Part shown: positions 7,942-16,899 of the stretch, one piece after another
Layout of the letters: the number at the start of each line of letters is the position of its first letter
How positions within the stretch are numbered: position 1 is the stretch's first letter
Assembly (NCBI GenBank): GCA_964654285.1
Contig: CAZZJC010000024.1
Coordinates: forward strand, 1-64,000
DNA from: BJHQ01 sp964654285
Lineage (GTDB): Bacteria > Planctomycetota > UBA11346
Direction: 5' to 3'
DNA: 64,000 nt
Notes under the pieces: generated by a model
Database searches by the model: none
What the model was told of the DNA's origin: nothing
The model's input: the letters and a program-made list of their open reading frames with translations, nothing else
Position numbers and translations under genes: made by a program

Positions 7942-9101
7942 CCCTTGACCGCGATGGCACCATCGGCGGGAGGTTCGGGGATCGTCACGCCCAGGGCGCG
8001 GACTTCCGCCACCGTGGTCGGCCATCTTCCCGCGCTGCGCGCCTTGTCGGCGATGGCGAAGTTCGCCATCGCGAGCTTTTGTTCGTATCTGCGCCGCTCC
8101 AGACCCGAGCTTGAGAATTTCCCATCCGCATAGCGCCACGGCAGGCCCCAGGGATCGGGGCGAAGCTGCCAGCCCGCCGGCAGGACGCGCTGGATCGGGG
8201 CGAGCGCCAAGGGCGGAACCCGCTTGCCATTACCGGCCAGGCGGGCGAAGCGCGCAGCGAGCTGGTTCGCCAGTTCATCCCACGATGCGTCCGATGCGGG
8301 ATGCAAACCCAGCACCAGATCCGGCCGCTCCTTCGCCACGGCGGTCATCTGATCCACCGCCGATTTGACCAGTTGCTCGCGCACGGTCTGGAGGACGAAC
8401 TCGTAGTTCGGCGTGCCGGACGGCGTGATCTTCGGATCGAGCCGGCCCAGCCACCAGTCGAGCTGTTCCGCGCCCCGGAAGACCCGCTTCGCCAGCGAGG
8501 CCTTCCACTCACGCACCTGGCGCGCCTGGATCTCATCCAATTCCTGCTCGTGCCATTGATTGAGCACGCTGTCGAGCAGTTCCGGATTGCGCTCCTCCAT
8601 CTTGTAGTTCACCGTCAGCATCGCGGCGTACTGGCGCCAGATCTGGGTGCAGTGCGGCAGTTCGATGGTGCCGCGCAGCAGATACCCCATCGCCAGATGC
8701 GGCTTGTCCATGATCCCGGCCAGATTCAGCGTCGCGTGGTCGTAGTACGGCGGGAAGCCGGGATCGAGGTCGATCAGGGTGTCGTAGAGCCGCTGGAACA
8801 CCCCCTGGGAGCTTCCCGGCAGCGAGTCGTCCTTGCGGTCGAACATCAGCTGCTGGTACTGGAAGCTGTCGATCCAGCGCAGTTTCGCCGCCGTCGACCG
8901 CTGCCCGAGCGCCAGCACCTTGGCGACTTCCGGCGACGGCAGGAAGGTCAGATCCTTCATCCGGATCTCGGCCTTCGCCTGGTGGAAACGCAGGGAATTC
9001 CAGGCGATGAGGCCGCCCGCGATGAGGATCACCGCAATCCAGAGCCCGCGCGCGGTCCAGCCGGCGCAGCAGGTGCGCGTGACGGCCATGGCCTCGCTCA
9101 C
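7881..9101 (-). CDS. Membrane-anchored protein of an ABC export operon, TPR-like
   Basis: A 406-residue protein with one N-terminal membrane helix (GLWIAVILIAGGLIAWNSL, about residues 17-35) and a large, probably periplasmic, mostly helical domain. The stretch from DPGFPPYYDHATLNLAG to the TQIWRQYAAML region looks like tetratricopeptide-type helical repeats. I do not recognise a named family. The GTG at 9101 is preferred because it overlaps the permease stop as GTGA and has GGAAG five bases ahead; an ATG at 9089 is the alternative. It is the last gene of a four-gene operon (DedA, ATPase, permease, this protein) and may be an accessory of that transporter. Its 3' end overlaps the convergent HTH-array gene. 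Confidence 0.72.
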   Translation of the reverse strand: MSEAMAVTRTCCAGWTARGLWIAVILIAGGLIAWNSLRFHQAKAEIRMKDLTFLPSPEVAKVLALGQRSTAAKLRWIDSFQYQQLMFDRKDDSLPGSSQGVFQRLYDTLIDLDPGFPPYYDHATLNLAGIMDKPHLAMGYLLRGTIELPHCTQIWRQYAAMLTVNYKMEERNPELLDSVLNQWHEQELDEIQARQVREWKASLAKRVFRGAEQLDWWLGRLDPKITPSGTPNYEFVLQTVREQLVKSAVDQMTAVAKERPDLVLGLHPASDASWDELANQLAARFARLAGNGKRVPPLALAPIQRVLPAGWQLRPDPWGLPWRYADGKFSSSGLERRRYEQKLAMANFAIADKARSAGRWPTTVAEVRALGVTIPEPPADGAIAVKGQGVAVDWSVTGEPWPLGVK

Positions 9102-9853
9102 AGCTGCTTCCGCCGGAAGATCCCGACCGTGATCGTCACCAGCAGGGCGATCCACAGCGCGCCGTAGACGACCGCGATGCCGACATCAGGCCAGGCGATG
9201 GGCAGGCCGTTCACCGCCTGGTCGCGGTAGGTATAGTGGCCGAGGTTCGGGACCAGGCTGGCCAGCGATACCGCGACGGTCTGGTGCCAGCCCTTGAGGT
9301 GATGCATCAGTCCGGGCAGCGAGGCGACGGCGTGGCCGAGGAAATAGGTCGCGAGCCCGAGCACCGCCGCGAGCAGGGGACTCGACAGCGAGGTCCAGCA
9401 CAGGCTGACCGCCGCCATCACCAGCACCTCGATCACCGTGAGCATCCCGGCGACGACCAGCCAGCGGGTGACCTCGGCCCCGGTGGCCCACAGGTAGCCG
9501 AGCCCGATCGCCAGCATCGCCACCTGGCCGGCGGCGAGCGCGAGGCAGAGGCCGAGGTACTTGCCGACGACGAACTGCCAGCGCGGCAGCGGTCGCGAAA
9601 GCACGGTGTAGAGCGTCTTTTCCTGGATCTCCTTATGCACCAGGGCGGTGCCGGTGGCGACCGCGACGAGCACGCCGACCAGGCTCTGCAAGGTGAAGAC
9701 CACGCTGGCGGTGATCGCATTGCCGTCGGTCGAGCTGATCCAGCCGACGACACGGGACAGGCAGACGCCGACGGCGTAGATGACGAGCAGCAGGATGAAG
9801 GTGCGCGAACGCACCGCCTCGCGGCAGGTGGCCCAGGCGATGGTGGTGATCAT
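9098..9853 (-). CDS. ABC-2 type transporter permease
   Basis: A 251-residue inner-membrane protein with six hydrophobic segments and the layout of ABC-2/NosY-like permeases: a short amphipathic N-terminus (MITTIAWATCREAVRSRTF), a first helix, then the conserved cytoplasmic stretch EIQEKTLYTVLSRPLPRWQFVVGKYLG typical of this family. It should form the channel for the ATPase encoded just upstream, whose stop overlaps this ATG by four bases. Such pairs move drugs, lipids or membrane-protein cargo; the substrate is unknown. Confidence 0.88.
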   Translation of the reverse strand: MITTIAWATCREAVRSRTFILLLVIYAVGVCLSRVVGWISSTDGNAITASVVFTLQSLVGVLVAVATGTALVHKEIQEKTLYTVLSRPLPRWQFVVGKYLGLCLALAAGQVAMLAIGLGYLWATGAEVTRWLVVAGMLTVIEVLVMAAVSLCWTSLSSPLLAAVLGLATYFLGHAVASLPGLMHHLKGWHQTVAVSLASLVPNLGHYTYRDQAVNGLPIAWPDVGIAVVYGALWIALLVTITVGIFRRKQL

Positions 9854-10794
9854 GACGGCTCCCCCGCGTTCGCGGTCGCACCGCCGGGCAGACGCCTGCC
9901 CGCCGCGTGGTGGGCGCGGATGCGCGAGACGAAGTAGTCCTCCAGCGCGATGCGCTGCCGTTCCAGGCGCAGGATGGTGCGGTCGCCGCCCAGGCCCGCG
10001 AGCACCGCGGCGCGTTCGGTCTCCGGGAAGGTCCAGCGCCAGGTGCCGTCACCGAGGTCGTTCGCCGCGTCGGGGCGCGGGCCGCTGCCGGTCAGCGCGA
10101 GCGGCGCCTGGCCGAGCAGATCCGCGATGCGCCCCTGTTCGAGCACGGTGCCGTGGTCGATCACCGCGAACGTGTCGCAGAGGTCCTCGACATCGGAGAG
10201 GATGTGGCTGGAAAAGAACAGCGTCGCACCGCGCTTGCGTTCCAACGCCAGGACATCCTTGAAGCGCGCACGCCAGAGCGGGTCGAGTCCGCTGAACGGC
10301 TCATCGAGGATGAGCAGATCCGGCTGGTGCACGATCGCCTGGGCGAGACCGAAGCGCTGGCGCATGCCCTTGCTGAAGCTGCGCAGCTTGCGCCGCTTGA
10401 GGTCGCCGAGGTCGAGCAGGTCGCAGACCCGGTCGCAGGCGGGCGCGATCGCGGCGGGGGCGAGCCCCGACAGGCGCGCGAGGTAGGCCAGGTATTCGCC
10501 CACTTCCAGGTTGTCGTAGAAATAGGGCTGCTCCGGCAGGTAGCCGATGCGCTCGCGCAGGCGGTGGTCGCCGAGCGGCTGGCCGAACAAACGGATGTCG
10601 CCCTGGTGGCCGAACAGCAGACCGACCACCAGCTTGATCGAGGTGGACTTGCCGGCGCCGTTCGCGCCCAGGAAGCCGAAGGCCGCACCCGGATCGACCG
10701 TGAGATCGACCTGCTTCAGGGCGTGCACCCGTTGCAGCCAGTCTCCGCGATAGGTGTAGGAAACCCGGGAGAAGGAGAGGATGGGATCAGGCAT
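9850..10794 (-). CDS. ABC transporter ATP-binding protein (ABC-2/NosF-like exporter)
   Basis: This 314-residue cytoplasmic ATPase has all canonical motifs: Walker A GANGAGKST, Q-loop region GYLPEQPYFYDNL, signature FSKGMRQR (SKG rather than SGG, common in this branch), Walker B LLILDEPFSGLDP and the switch His in SSHILSDVEDL. A C-terminal extension of about 90 residues follows, as in CcmA/NosF-type exporters. The start MPDPILSF overlaps the end of the DedA gene by eight bases. It pairs with the permease downstream; the motifs are intact, in contrast to the MlaF-position protein at 44.8 kb. Confidence 0.93.
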   Translation of the reverse strand: MPDPILSFSRVSYTYRGDWLQRVHALKQVDLTVDPGAAFGFLGANGAGKSTSIKLVVGLLFGHQGDIRLFGQPLGDHRLRERIGYLPEQPYFYDNLEVGEYLAYLARLSGLAPAAIAPACDRVCDLLDLGDLKRRKLRSFSKGMRQRFGLAQAIVHQPDLLILDEPFSGLDPLWRARFKDVLALERKRGATLFFSSHILSDVEDLCDTFAVIDHGTVLEQGRIADLLGQAPLALTGSGPRPDAANDLGDGTWRWTFPETERAAVLAGLGGDRTILRLERQRIALEDYFVSRIRAHHAAGRRLPGGATANAGEPS

Positions 10795-11476
10795 GGGATT
10801 GGGATTCCTGGGACGCCGCCGAGCCTGGAACCTGTCCGTTTTCCTGTCCCGGTTTCGGCCGCGTGAGCCAGAGCATGAGGAAATAGAGGGCGCACAAGCC
10901 GGCGATGGCGAGGATGATCCACCCCATCTCACCCTTCACCGCGGTGATGAACTTGGTCGGATCCTGGATGGCGTCGGGATGGCGCTCGCCGACGCGCTGG
11001 CCGAACCAGGCCAGGACCCAGCACCAGATCGCCGATCCGATCAGGGTCATCAGGCAGTAGGTGCCGAAATGCACCCGCAGGATGCCGGCCGGGATGCCGA
11101 TGAGGTGGCGCACGACCGGCAGCAGGCGGGCGAAGAAGATGCCGGCGGCGGCGTAGCGGCCAAGCAGGCGCTCGGCGCGCGCGACCTTCTCAGGCGGGCA
11201 GAAGAACCAGCGGCCCCAGCGATCGACCAGGCCTCGACCCCACCAGCGCGACACCGCATAGGTCGCCACCGCGCCGATGCACGACCCCACCGTGCCGGCG
11301 AGGACGACGAGCCAGAAATCCATCCTGCCCTGCGCCGCCCAGAACGCGGCGGGCGGCACCACCACCTCGCTCGGCACCGGGAAGATCGACGATTCCATCG
11401 CCATCAGGAGGACCACCCCGGCGTAGCCCCAGTCGTGGACGAGGCCGAACCAGGACTGGATGAGGTCATGCAGCAT
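10787..11476 (-). CDS. DedA/SNARE-associated (VTT) family membrane protein
   Basis: The 229-residue protein matches the DedA family: early MAMESSIFPVPSEVVVPPAAFWAAQG, with the conserved E and PSE/P motif near residues 30-50, then GxxxG-rich helices and the RLLPVVRHLIGIPAGI motif with the conserved Arg and GxPAG near residues 120-140. DedA proteins are undecaprenyl-phosphate or phospholipid flippases needed for envelope integrity. It is the first gene of the ABC export operon, so the operon may serve envelope lipid handling. Upstream, TACAAC lies nine bases before the ATG with a C-rich run between, like other promoters here, but with a weak upstream hexamer. Confidence 0.9.
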   Translation of the reverse strand: MLHDLIQSWFGLVHDWGYAGVVLLMAMESSIFPVPSEVVVPPAAFWAAQGRMDFWLVVLAGTVGSCIGAVATYAVSRWWGRGLVDRWGRWFFCPPEKVARAERLLGRYAAAGIFFARLLPVVRHLIGIPAGILRVHFGTYCLMTLIGSAIWCWVLAWFGQRVGERHPDAIQDPTKFITAVKGEMGWIILAIAGLCALYFLMLWLTRPKPGQENGQVPGSAASQESQSHA

Positions 11477-11552
11477 GGGCGGGGGTTGTAGCGCCGGCCC
11501 TGCGGTCGGCCAGTCCGGCATGCACTGCGGTCCAGCACGGTTTCTCCCCTGG

Positions 11553-11579
11553 TTGCACCCGGCCCGCAGCGGAGAGACT
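11553..11579 (+). promoter_or_regulatory. Promoter of nagB (TTGCAC-N15-GAGACT)
   Basis: TTGCAC (11553-11558), 15 bases, GAGACT (11574-11579), then only six bases (gcggcc) to the ATG at 11586. The start point expected from such a -10 element would lie at or next to the ATG, so a leaderless mRNA is likely. Confidence 0.5.
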
Positions 11580-11585
11580 GCGGCC

Positions 11586-12350
11586 ATGAAGCTCGTCCTC
11601 TGCGAAGACCGGGCCCACGCCGGCGAATGCCTCGCCAAGATGCTGATGGATGCGGTGGTCAAGAATCCGCGCCTGAAGATGGCCCTGTCGGCCGGATCGA
11701 CCAGCCTGTCGGCCTACGCCGGACTCGTCCGCATGTGGCACGAACGCGGAGGGTTCTCCTTCCGCTACGTCACCACCTTCAACACCGATGAATACGTCGG
11801 CCTGTCGCCGAACGACCACCGCAGCACGCGCTATCTGATGAACTGCAACCTGTTCTGCCAGGTCGACCTGCCGCGCGAACAGACCCACATCCCGCGCGGC
11901 GACGTGCACGATCTCGAAGCGGAATGCAAGGCCTACGATCTGATGCTGGATGCGCGCGACGGCCTCGACCTGGTGGTGCTGGGCCTGGGCCACAACGGCC
12001 ATGTCGGCCTCAACGAACCCGGTTCAGCCTCGAAAAGCCGCACCCGTCTGGTCGATCTCACGCCGTCGACCGTGGCCGCGATCTCGGGCGGCGAACGCTT
12101 CAAGCGGGTGGAGGAAACGCCGATGCAGGCGATCGCGATGGGCATGGCCGACATCCTCGACGCCGGCCGCATCCTGCTCATCGCCTCCGGCGTGGGGAAG
12201 GCCGATGCCGTGCACCGCATGTGCACCTCGCGGCCGGGACCGAACAATCCGTCGACCCTGCTCATCAGCCACCCGCGCCTGACCGTGGTGGTCGACCGCG
12301 ATGCCGCCTCGGGCCTGGATCCGCACCTGGTCGAGAAGCTGGCCGGCTGA
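11586..12350 (+). CDS. nagB: Glucosamine-6-phosphate deaminase
   Basis: NagB converts glucosamine 6-phosphate to fructose 6-phosphate and ammonia. The 254-residue length is standard. Family motifs are clear: ALSAGSTSLSAY at the phosphate site, TTFNTDEYVGL with the catalytic Asp, and GLGHNGHVGLNEPGS with the catalytic His and Glu. Related 6-phosphogluconolactonases lack this exact set. The start MKLVLCED is set by a promoter six bases upstream. It is a single-gene unit; no nagA or amino-sugar transporter lies nearby. Confidence 0.95.
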   Translation: MKLVLCEDRAHAGECLAKMLMDAVVKNPRLKMALSAGSTSLSAYAGLVRMWHERGGFSFRYVTTFNTDEYVGLSPNDHRSTRYLMNCNLFCQVDLPREQTHIPRGDVHDLEAECKAYDLMLDARDGLDLVVLGLGHNGHVGLNEPGSASKSRTRLVDLTPSTVAAISGGERFKRVEETPMQAIAMGMADILDAGRILLIASGVGKADAVHRMCTSRPGPNNPSTLLISHPRLTVVVDRDAASGLDPHLVEKLAG

Positions 12351-12403
12351 TCCTCCTCGCCGCCGCCAGCAGAAGCATTCATGGATCGCAGCGGAAGCTC
12401 CCC

Positions 12404-12430
12404 TTGGTTCCGCCCCTGCCCGCCTAGCAT
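12404..12430 (+). promoter_or_regulatory. Promoter of ftsK (TTGGTT-N15-TAGCAT)
   Basis: TTGGTT (12404-12409), 15 bases, TAGCAT (12425-12430), then gccccgcct and the ATG at 12440. No Shine-Dalgarno sequence fits in between, which supports a leaderless transcript. An identical CTAGCATGCCCCGCC string precedes the M48 protease gene. Confidence 0.55.
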
Positions 12431-12439
12431 GCCCCGCCT

Positions 12440-15046
12440 ATGAACGGTCCGGTACGTGCGGTGATCGCGCTGCTCCTCAGCCTCGTGGCGGGGTTCCTGC
12501 TCCTCGCCTGCCTCGGCTACTCCTCGGATCAGATCGGTGGCGCGCGGCCGGCCGGCTCGAACCTGATGGGATTCGCCGGTGCCGGCATCGCGTATGGCCT
12601 GCTGCTGGCGTGGGGCATGGCCGCCTTCCTGGTTCCCGCGATCGTGTTCGGCTACGCGGTCGCCGTCTGGCGCCGCTATGATCTTGCCCACCTGCCGCGT
12701 CGGCTCACTGGCGCCATCCTGCTCATCCCGGCGATGGCAGGTCTGGTCCATCTGCTGCCGGTCGGCCCGACCAATCCCATCCTGGGGCATTGGAACCATG
12801 TCGATCTCGGAGGTCTGGGTGGATCGGTCGGCTACTTCCTCTGCGGCCCCTCGGCGGCGGTGCGACCGGACGCGGGCTGCCTGGTCCAGTGGCTGGGGGT
12901 CGCCGGCGCTGCGACCACCCTGGCGGCGGTGGCGGTGGCGGGCATCTGGATGATGCGGCTGGGACTGGCGCGCTACGTACGCCGGCTGTCGTCCGCGATC
13001 CGCTCCTGGCGCGAACAGCCTGAAAGCGACACCGCCACGCCGATCAGCAGCGAACCGTTCGTCCCGCCGCTGCGCCCGCCCCAGGCGCGCCGCAACACGA
13101 CCTCGATCAATGAGATCGCCAAGCGCCTCTCGGGCGAGCAGCCCGGCCTGCCCGAGGACGCCATGCAGCTGGTGGAGCGCATCCGTCTGCATCGCAAGGC
13201 GCTGGAAAAACCCGGTGAGATCGCGGATACGCCCGCCCCCCCCCCTGCCGCCGAGGCCACCGGCTCCGCGACCGCGCGAGCCGCCGCCGAGCCGGTCGCG
13301 AACCAGGCCGCCGACGCCCCTGCACCCCAGACGCCTGCGTCGACGCAGCCCGCCGCGTCCGAGGCCTCCCAGCCCCCCCCTGCCACCCCCGCTGCGGCCG
13401 CGCAGCCGGTCGCGCCGGTGGCGAACGCGGGCAGCGCCAAAGCCCAGGCGTCCGCGCGCCGGCCGGGCACGCGCGGGGTCGCCGATGGCGAGCATGCGGG
13501 CTACGTCCTGCCGGGCTTCGACCTCCTCGACCGCACCCCGGAAAAGCGCGAGGCCGAACACGAAAGCGAGAAGGCCCACATCAGCGCCTCCATCGAGGAG
13601 GTCTTCTCGCACTTCGACATCGCGGTGAAGGTGGTGAACTCGACCCGCGGCCCGGTGGTGACGCAGTACGAGATCAAGCTGATGGACCAGGGCCTGCGCG
13701 TGAACAAGGTCGAAGGCTTCGAGAAGGATCTCAGCCTGAAGCTGGGCACCGAGGGCATCCGCATCGTCGCGCCGCTGCCGAACAAGAACACCATCGGCAT
13801 CGAGGTGCCGAACCGGGTCAAGGCGGCGGTGGTGATGCGCGAACTCGTCGAGGAGATCGATCCGGCGAAGATGATGCTGCCGGTCGTGCTCGGCCGCGAC
13901 GTGGTCGGCAAGCCGATGGTGGCGGATCTCGCCAAGATGCCGCACCTGCTCGTGGCGGGCGCCACCGGCATGGGCAAGTCGGTGTGCATGAACGCGATGA
14001 TCTGCTCGATCCTGCTCTTCCGCACGCCGGAAGAGGTCAAGTTCATCATGGTCGACCCGAAGATGGTCGAACTCGCAGGCTACGAGGACATTCCGCACCT
14101 GCTGACCCCGCCGATCACCGACATGACCAAGGCCCACGCCGCGCTCGAATGGGCCTGCGCCACCATGGACGAGCGCTACGAGGCGCTGAAGGCCGCCGGG
14201 GTGCGCGACATCGCCAGCTTCAACGCGCTGGGGGACACCGAACTGCGCTTCCGCCTGGCGAAGAAGGAGATCAAGCTCGAGGACCTCTCGCACCCGTCGG
14301 CGTTCATGCCCTACATCATCATCCTGGTCGACGAATACGCGGATCTGATGATGGTGAACAAAGAGGTGGAGAAATCCATCGTCCGCCTCGCCGCCAAGTC
14401 GCGCGCCTGCGGCATCCACGTGATCCTGACCACGCAGCGTCCGAGCGCCGACGTGGTCACCGGCCTGATCAAGTCGAACCTGCCCAGCCGCATCTGCTTC
14501 CGCGTCGTCGACAAGTCGAACTCGCGCGTGGTGCTCGACACCAGCGGGGCCGAGAACCTGCTCGGCAAGGGCGACCTGCTCTTCCTGCAACCCGGAACCT
14601 CGATGCCGGTGCGCGGCCAGGGCGTGTGGCTCAAGGACAGCGAGATCAACGCCATCGTCGAGCACGCCAAGGGCCAGGATCGCCCGACCTACGATGAGAA
14701 CGTGCTCAAGGTCGGCGCGGTCGCCCAGGCCGGCGGCGGCAGCGGCGACGGCCCCGGCGGCGAATGGGTCGCCGACCGCGAATTCCACGGCGCGGTGCAG
14801 GCGATGTACCGCTACAACCGCACCGGCGCCGACTTCTTCCGCCGCAAGTGCAATGTCGGCTACAACCGCGCCACGACCTTCGTCGAGATCCTGGAGGACC
14901 TCGGGTTCCTCTCGCCCCAGAAGGGCACCGCCCCGCGCGAGATCCTCAAGACCTGGGACGACTGGATGGCACTCTTGAAAGAGAACAGCGTGACCTGGGA
15001 AGAAGGCGACGACATCTACACCAACCCTACCGAGCTGAAGGCCTAG
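12440..15046 (+). CDS. ftsK: DNA translocase FtsK/SpoIIIE
   Basis: FtsK pumps chromosomal DNA through the closing septum. The 868-residue protein has about four N-terminal membrane helices (residues 8-175), a long Pro/Ala-rich linker (about 255-345), then the motor. Walker A is GATGMGKSV near residue 507, Walker B is IILVDEYADL, and the conserved TTQRPSADVVTGLIK follows. The C-terminal winged-helix gamma domain that reads KOPS-type sequences is present (FFRRKCNVGYNRATTFVEILEDLG). It is a complete, typical FtsK. The start lies nine bases after a TAGCAT element. Confidence 0.96.
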   Translation: MNGPVRAVIALLLSLVAGFLLLACLGYSSDQIGGARPAGSNLMGFAGAGIAYGLLLAWGMAAFLVPAIVFGYAVAVWRRYDLAHLPRRLTGAILLIPAMAGLVHLLPVGPTNPILGHWNHVDLGGLGGSVGYFLCGPSAAVRPDAGCLVQWLGVAGAATTLAAVAVAGIWMMRLGLARYVRRLSSAIRSWREQPESDTATPISSEPFVPPLRPPQARRNTTSINEIAKRLSGEQPGLPEDAMQLVERIRLHRKALEKPGEIADTPAPPPAAEATGSATARAAAEPVANQAADAPAPQTPASTQPAASEASQPPPATPAAAAQPVAPVANAGSAKAQASARRPGTRGVADGEHAGYVLPGFDLLDRTPEKREAEHESEKAHISASIEEVFSHFDIAVKVVNSTRGPVVTQYEIKLMDQGLRVNKVEGFEKDLSLKLGTEGIRIVAPLPNKNTIGIEVPNRVKAAVVMRELVEEIDPAKMMLPVVLGRDVVGKPMVADLAKMPHLLVAGATGMGKSVCMNAMICSILLFRTPEEVKFIMVDPKMVELAGYEDIPHLLTPPITDMTKAHAALEWACATMDERYEALKAAGVRDIASFNALGDTELRFRLAKKEIKLEDLSHPSAFMPYIIILVDEYADLMMVNKEVEKSIVRLAAKSRACGIHVILTTQRPSADVVTGLIKSNLPSRICFRVVDKSNSRVVLDTSGAENLLGKGDLLFLQPGTSMPVRGQGVWLKDSEINAIVEHAKGQDRPTYDENVLKVGAVAQAGGGSGDGPGGEWVADREFHGAVQAMYRYNRTGADFFRRKCNVGYNRATTFVEILEDLGFLSPQKGTAPREILKTWDDWMALLKENSVTWEEGDDIYTNPTELKA

Positions 15047-15049
15047 GCC

Positions 15050-15241
15050 ATGGATCGCGAAGATCGCGGCCGCTGGTTCCGCCTCGGCATCGTCATCGCC
15101 ATGATCATCGTCCCGCTCCATGTCCTCATGGAATGCGCGGACACGCAACGGCAGAAGATCGAACGCCAGATGCAGGAGCGGGACCGCGAGAACGCGCCGC
15201 AGACGCCGCCGGCCCCGGCTCCGCGAAAGAGCGCGCCGTAG
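15050..15241 (+). CDS. Small single-span membrane protein (63 aa)
   Basis: This 63-residue frame begins three bases after the ftsK stop, so co-expression is likely. It has a charged N-terminus, one membrane helix (LGIVIAMIIVPLHVLMECA, about residues 12-30), a charged coiled stretch (QRQKIERQMQERDRE) and a Pro-rich tail. I do not recognise it. The composition and position support a real gene; a role near the division septum is speculation. Confidence 0.6.
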   Translation: MDREDRGRWFRLGIVIAMIIVPLHVLMECADTQRQKIERQMQERDRENAPQTPPAPAPRKSAP

Positions 15242-15245
15242 CGGA

Positions 15246-15902
15246 TCAGGCGCCCAGCCGCGCGCGGATCTCCTCGCCGGCCCTGGCCACCAGCGCGCGC
15301 ACATCGCTGTCGCGGTCGAGCCGGACCAGCAGCGTGCGCAGGCGGCCATCGCTGACGTCGTAGATCCAGCCGGTCAGATCGACGGCGCGGTTCTCGCTCC
15401 AGGCCCGGCGCAGGACCTTGCACTCGGCCAGATTGGCGACCTGTTCCAGCACGTTGAGTTCGCCCATCGCGTTGCCGATGCGCTCGCGGGGCAGCTTCAT
15501 CACCCAGGGATGGCGGCGCTGGATCTCCTTGATCGGCCAGATCCAGTAGTCGATCAGGCCATGCGCGAGGTCGTCCAGCGACGCATTCACCGCACCGCAG
15601 TTGTAGTGGCCGCAGACGATGAGGTGCGGGATGCCGAGCACCTCGACCGCGTACTGCACCGCCGACATGCAGTTGAGATCATTGGCCTGGACCACGTTGC
15701 CGACGTTGCGGTGCACGAAGACCTGGCCCGGCAGCAGGCCGATGATCTCGTTCGCCGGCACCCGGCTGTCGCAGCAGCCGATCCACATGTACTGCGGCCG
15801 CTGCTGCTGCGCGAGACGGTTGAAGAACTCCGGATCGCGCGCATTGACGCCGGCGACCCAGCGGCGGTTGTTGGCGAGGAGGTCGCTGAGCGGATCAGTC
15901 AT
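15246..15902 (-). CDS. can: Beta-class carbonic anhydrase
   Basis: This enzyme interconverts CO2 and bicarbonate. The 218-residue protein has the beta-class zinc and active-site residues: Cys43, Asp45 and Arg47 in CCDSR, and His99 and Cys102 in GHYNCGAV. RNVGNVV and the acidic/aromatic C-terminal half also fit. It is cytoplasmic and resembles E. coli Can more than cyanate-linked CynT, though the two cannot be told apart firmly by eye. It has its own promoter seven bases upstream of the ATG and is convergent with the small gene after ftsK. Confidence 0.95.
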   Translation of the reverse strand: MTDPLSDLLANNRRWVAGVNARDPEFFNRLAQQQRPQYMWIGCCDSRVPANEIIGLLPGQVFVHRNVGNVVQANDLNCMSAVQYAVEVLGIPHLIVCGHYNCGAVNASLDDLAHGLIDYWIWPIKEIQRRHPWVMKLPRERIGNAMGELNVLEQVANLAECKVLRRAWSENRAVDLTGWIYDVSDGRLRTLLVRLDRDSDVRALVARAGEEIRARLGA

Positions 15903-15909
15903 GGCAGGG

Positions 15910-15936
15910 AGGGTCGGACTGCACCGACCGGATCAA
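15910..15936 (-). promoter_or_regulatory. Promoter of the carbonic anhydrase gene (TTGATC-N15-GACCCT)
   Basis: On the minus strand TTGATC (15931-15936), 15 bases, GACCCT (15910-15915), then ccctgcc and ATG at 15902. The -10 hexamer and downstream run closely resemble those of the cobyric acid synthase promoter (CACCCT then gccgccc). Confidence 0.5.
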
Positions 15937-15984
15937 GCCGGGACGAACACGTCCTGGGACATGCATGGATGGCATATGCCCACA

Positions 15985-16899
15985 CTAGGCCAGACCCACT
16001 GGTTCCGCACGTTTGAGAAAATCCTCGACCGTCGGCAATCTGGTACCCCGGCTGCCGAAGCGCGGGCGGCAGGCGAGCAGGCCCTTGGTGTAGGGGTGCT
16101 GCGGATTGGCGAAGATCTCCGCCACCGGGCCGGCTTCGACGGCTTCGCCGGCACGCATCAGCACCACCCGGTCGGCGAGTTCGCGCACCACGCCGAGGTC
16201 ATGGGTGATGAACAGCACCGCCATCCGCGTTTCGCGCTGCAGGCGCTTGAGCAGATCCAGGATCTGCGCCTGGATGGTGACATCGAGGGCGGTGGTGGGT
16301 TCATCCGCGATGAGCAGGCGCGGCTTGCATGCCAGCGCCATGCTGATGCACACCCGCTGGCGCAGGCCGCCGGACAGCTCGTGCGGATACTGGCCGTAGC
16401 GGGTCTCGGGCTGGGGCATGCCGACCTGGGCGAAGAGCTCGATCACCCGCGCGCGTCGTTGGGCCGGGTCCAGCGCCGTGTGCAGGACCAGCGCCTCGTC
16501 GACCTGCGACCCCACGGTCATGGTCGGGTTGAGCGCGGTCATCGGCTCCTGGAAGATCATGCCGACCTCGCCGCCGCGCAGTTTGCGCAAACGGGGACGA
16601 TCCATGGTGAGGATGTCCTCCGGCGTCGTCCCACCGCCGTGCCAGAGGATGCGGCCGCCGGCCGGGTACGACGCCGGCGGCTCCTGCAGCAGCCGCAGCA
16701 CCGACATCGCCGAGACGCTCTTGCCCGAACCCGACTCGCCGACCAGAGCCACGACCTCGCCAGCGTTGATGGTGAAGGACAAGCCTTTCACCGCGTCGAC
16801 GCTGCGTGCGCGCAGGCGGAACTGGACCTGGAGACGGTCGAAGGTGAGAAGCGGCTGCGCCGGCATGGCGGCGGTAGCGGGATCAACTGGCACGGACAT
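15985..16899 (-). CDS. Peptide ABC transporter ATP-binding protein (OppD/DppD-like)
   Basis: A 304-residue ATPase with an intact Walker A (GESGSGKSV), Q-loop (IFQEPMTALNP), signature (LSGGLRQRV), Walker B (LLIADEPTTALD) and switch His (ITHDLGVV). The oligopeptide-type C-terminal HPYTKGLLACRP motif is present and FeS cysteines are not obvious. Opp/Dpp systems normally use two different ATPases (D and F), and Yej uses one double-length ATPase. Here only one single-length ATPase follows the permeases, so it works as a homodimer or has a partner elsewhere. It overlaps the upstream permease gene by 17 bases. Confidence 0.92.
   Translation of the reverse strand: MSVPVDPATAAMPAQPLLTFDRLQVQFRLRARSVDAVKGLSFTINAGEVVALVGESGSGKSVSAMSVLRLLQEPPASYPAGGRILWHGGGTTPEDILTMDRPRLRKLRGGEVGMIFQEPMTALNPTMTVGSQVDEALVLHTALDPAQRRARVIELFAQVGMPQPETRYGQYPHELSGGLRQRVCISMALACKPRLLIADEPTTALDVTIQAQILDLLKRLQRETRMAVLFITHDLGVVRELADRVVLMRAGEAVEAGPVAEIFANPQHPYTKGLLACRPRFGSRGTRLPTVEDFLKRAEPVGLA

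Noticed and set aside
11933..15349. A 1138-residue open frame on the minus strand across ftsK
   Set aside because: It is antisense to the whole of ftsK and nagB, whose motifs are unmistakable. Its composition (His/Asp/Arg/Ala) is that of a GC-rich shadow frame.
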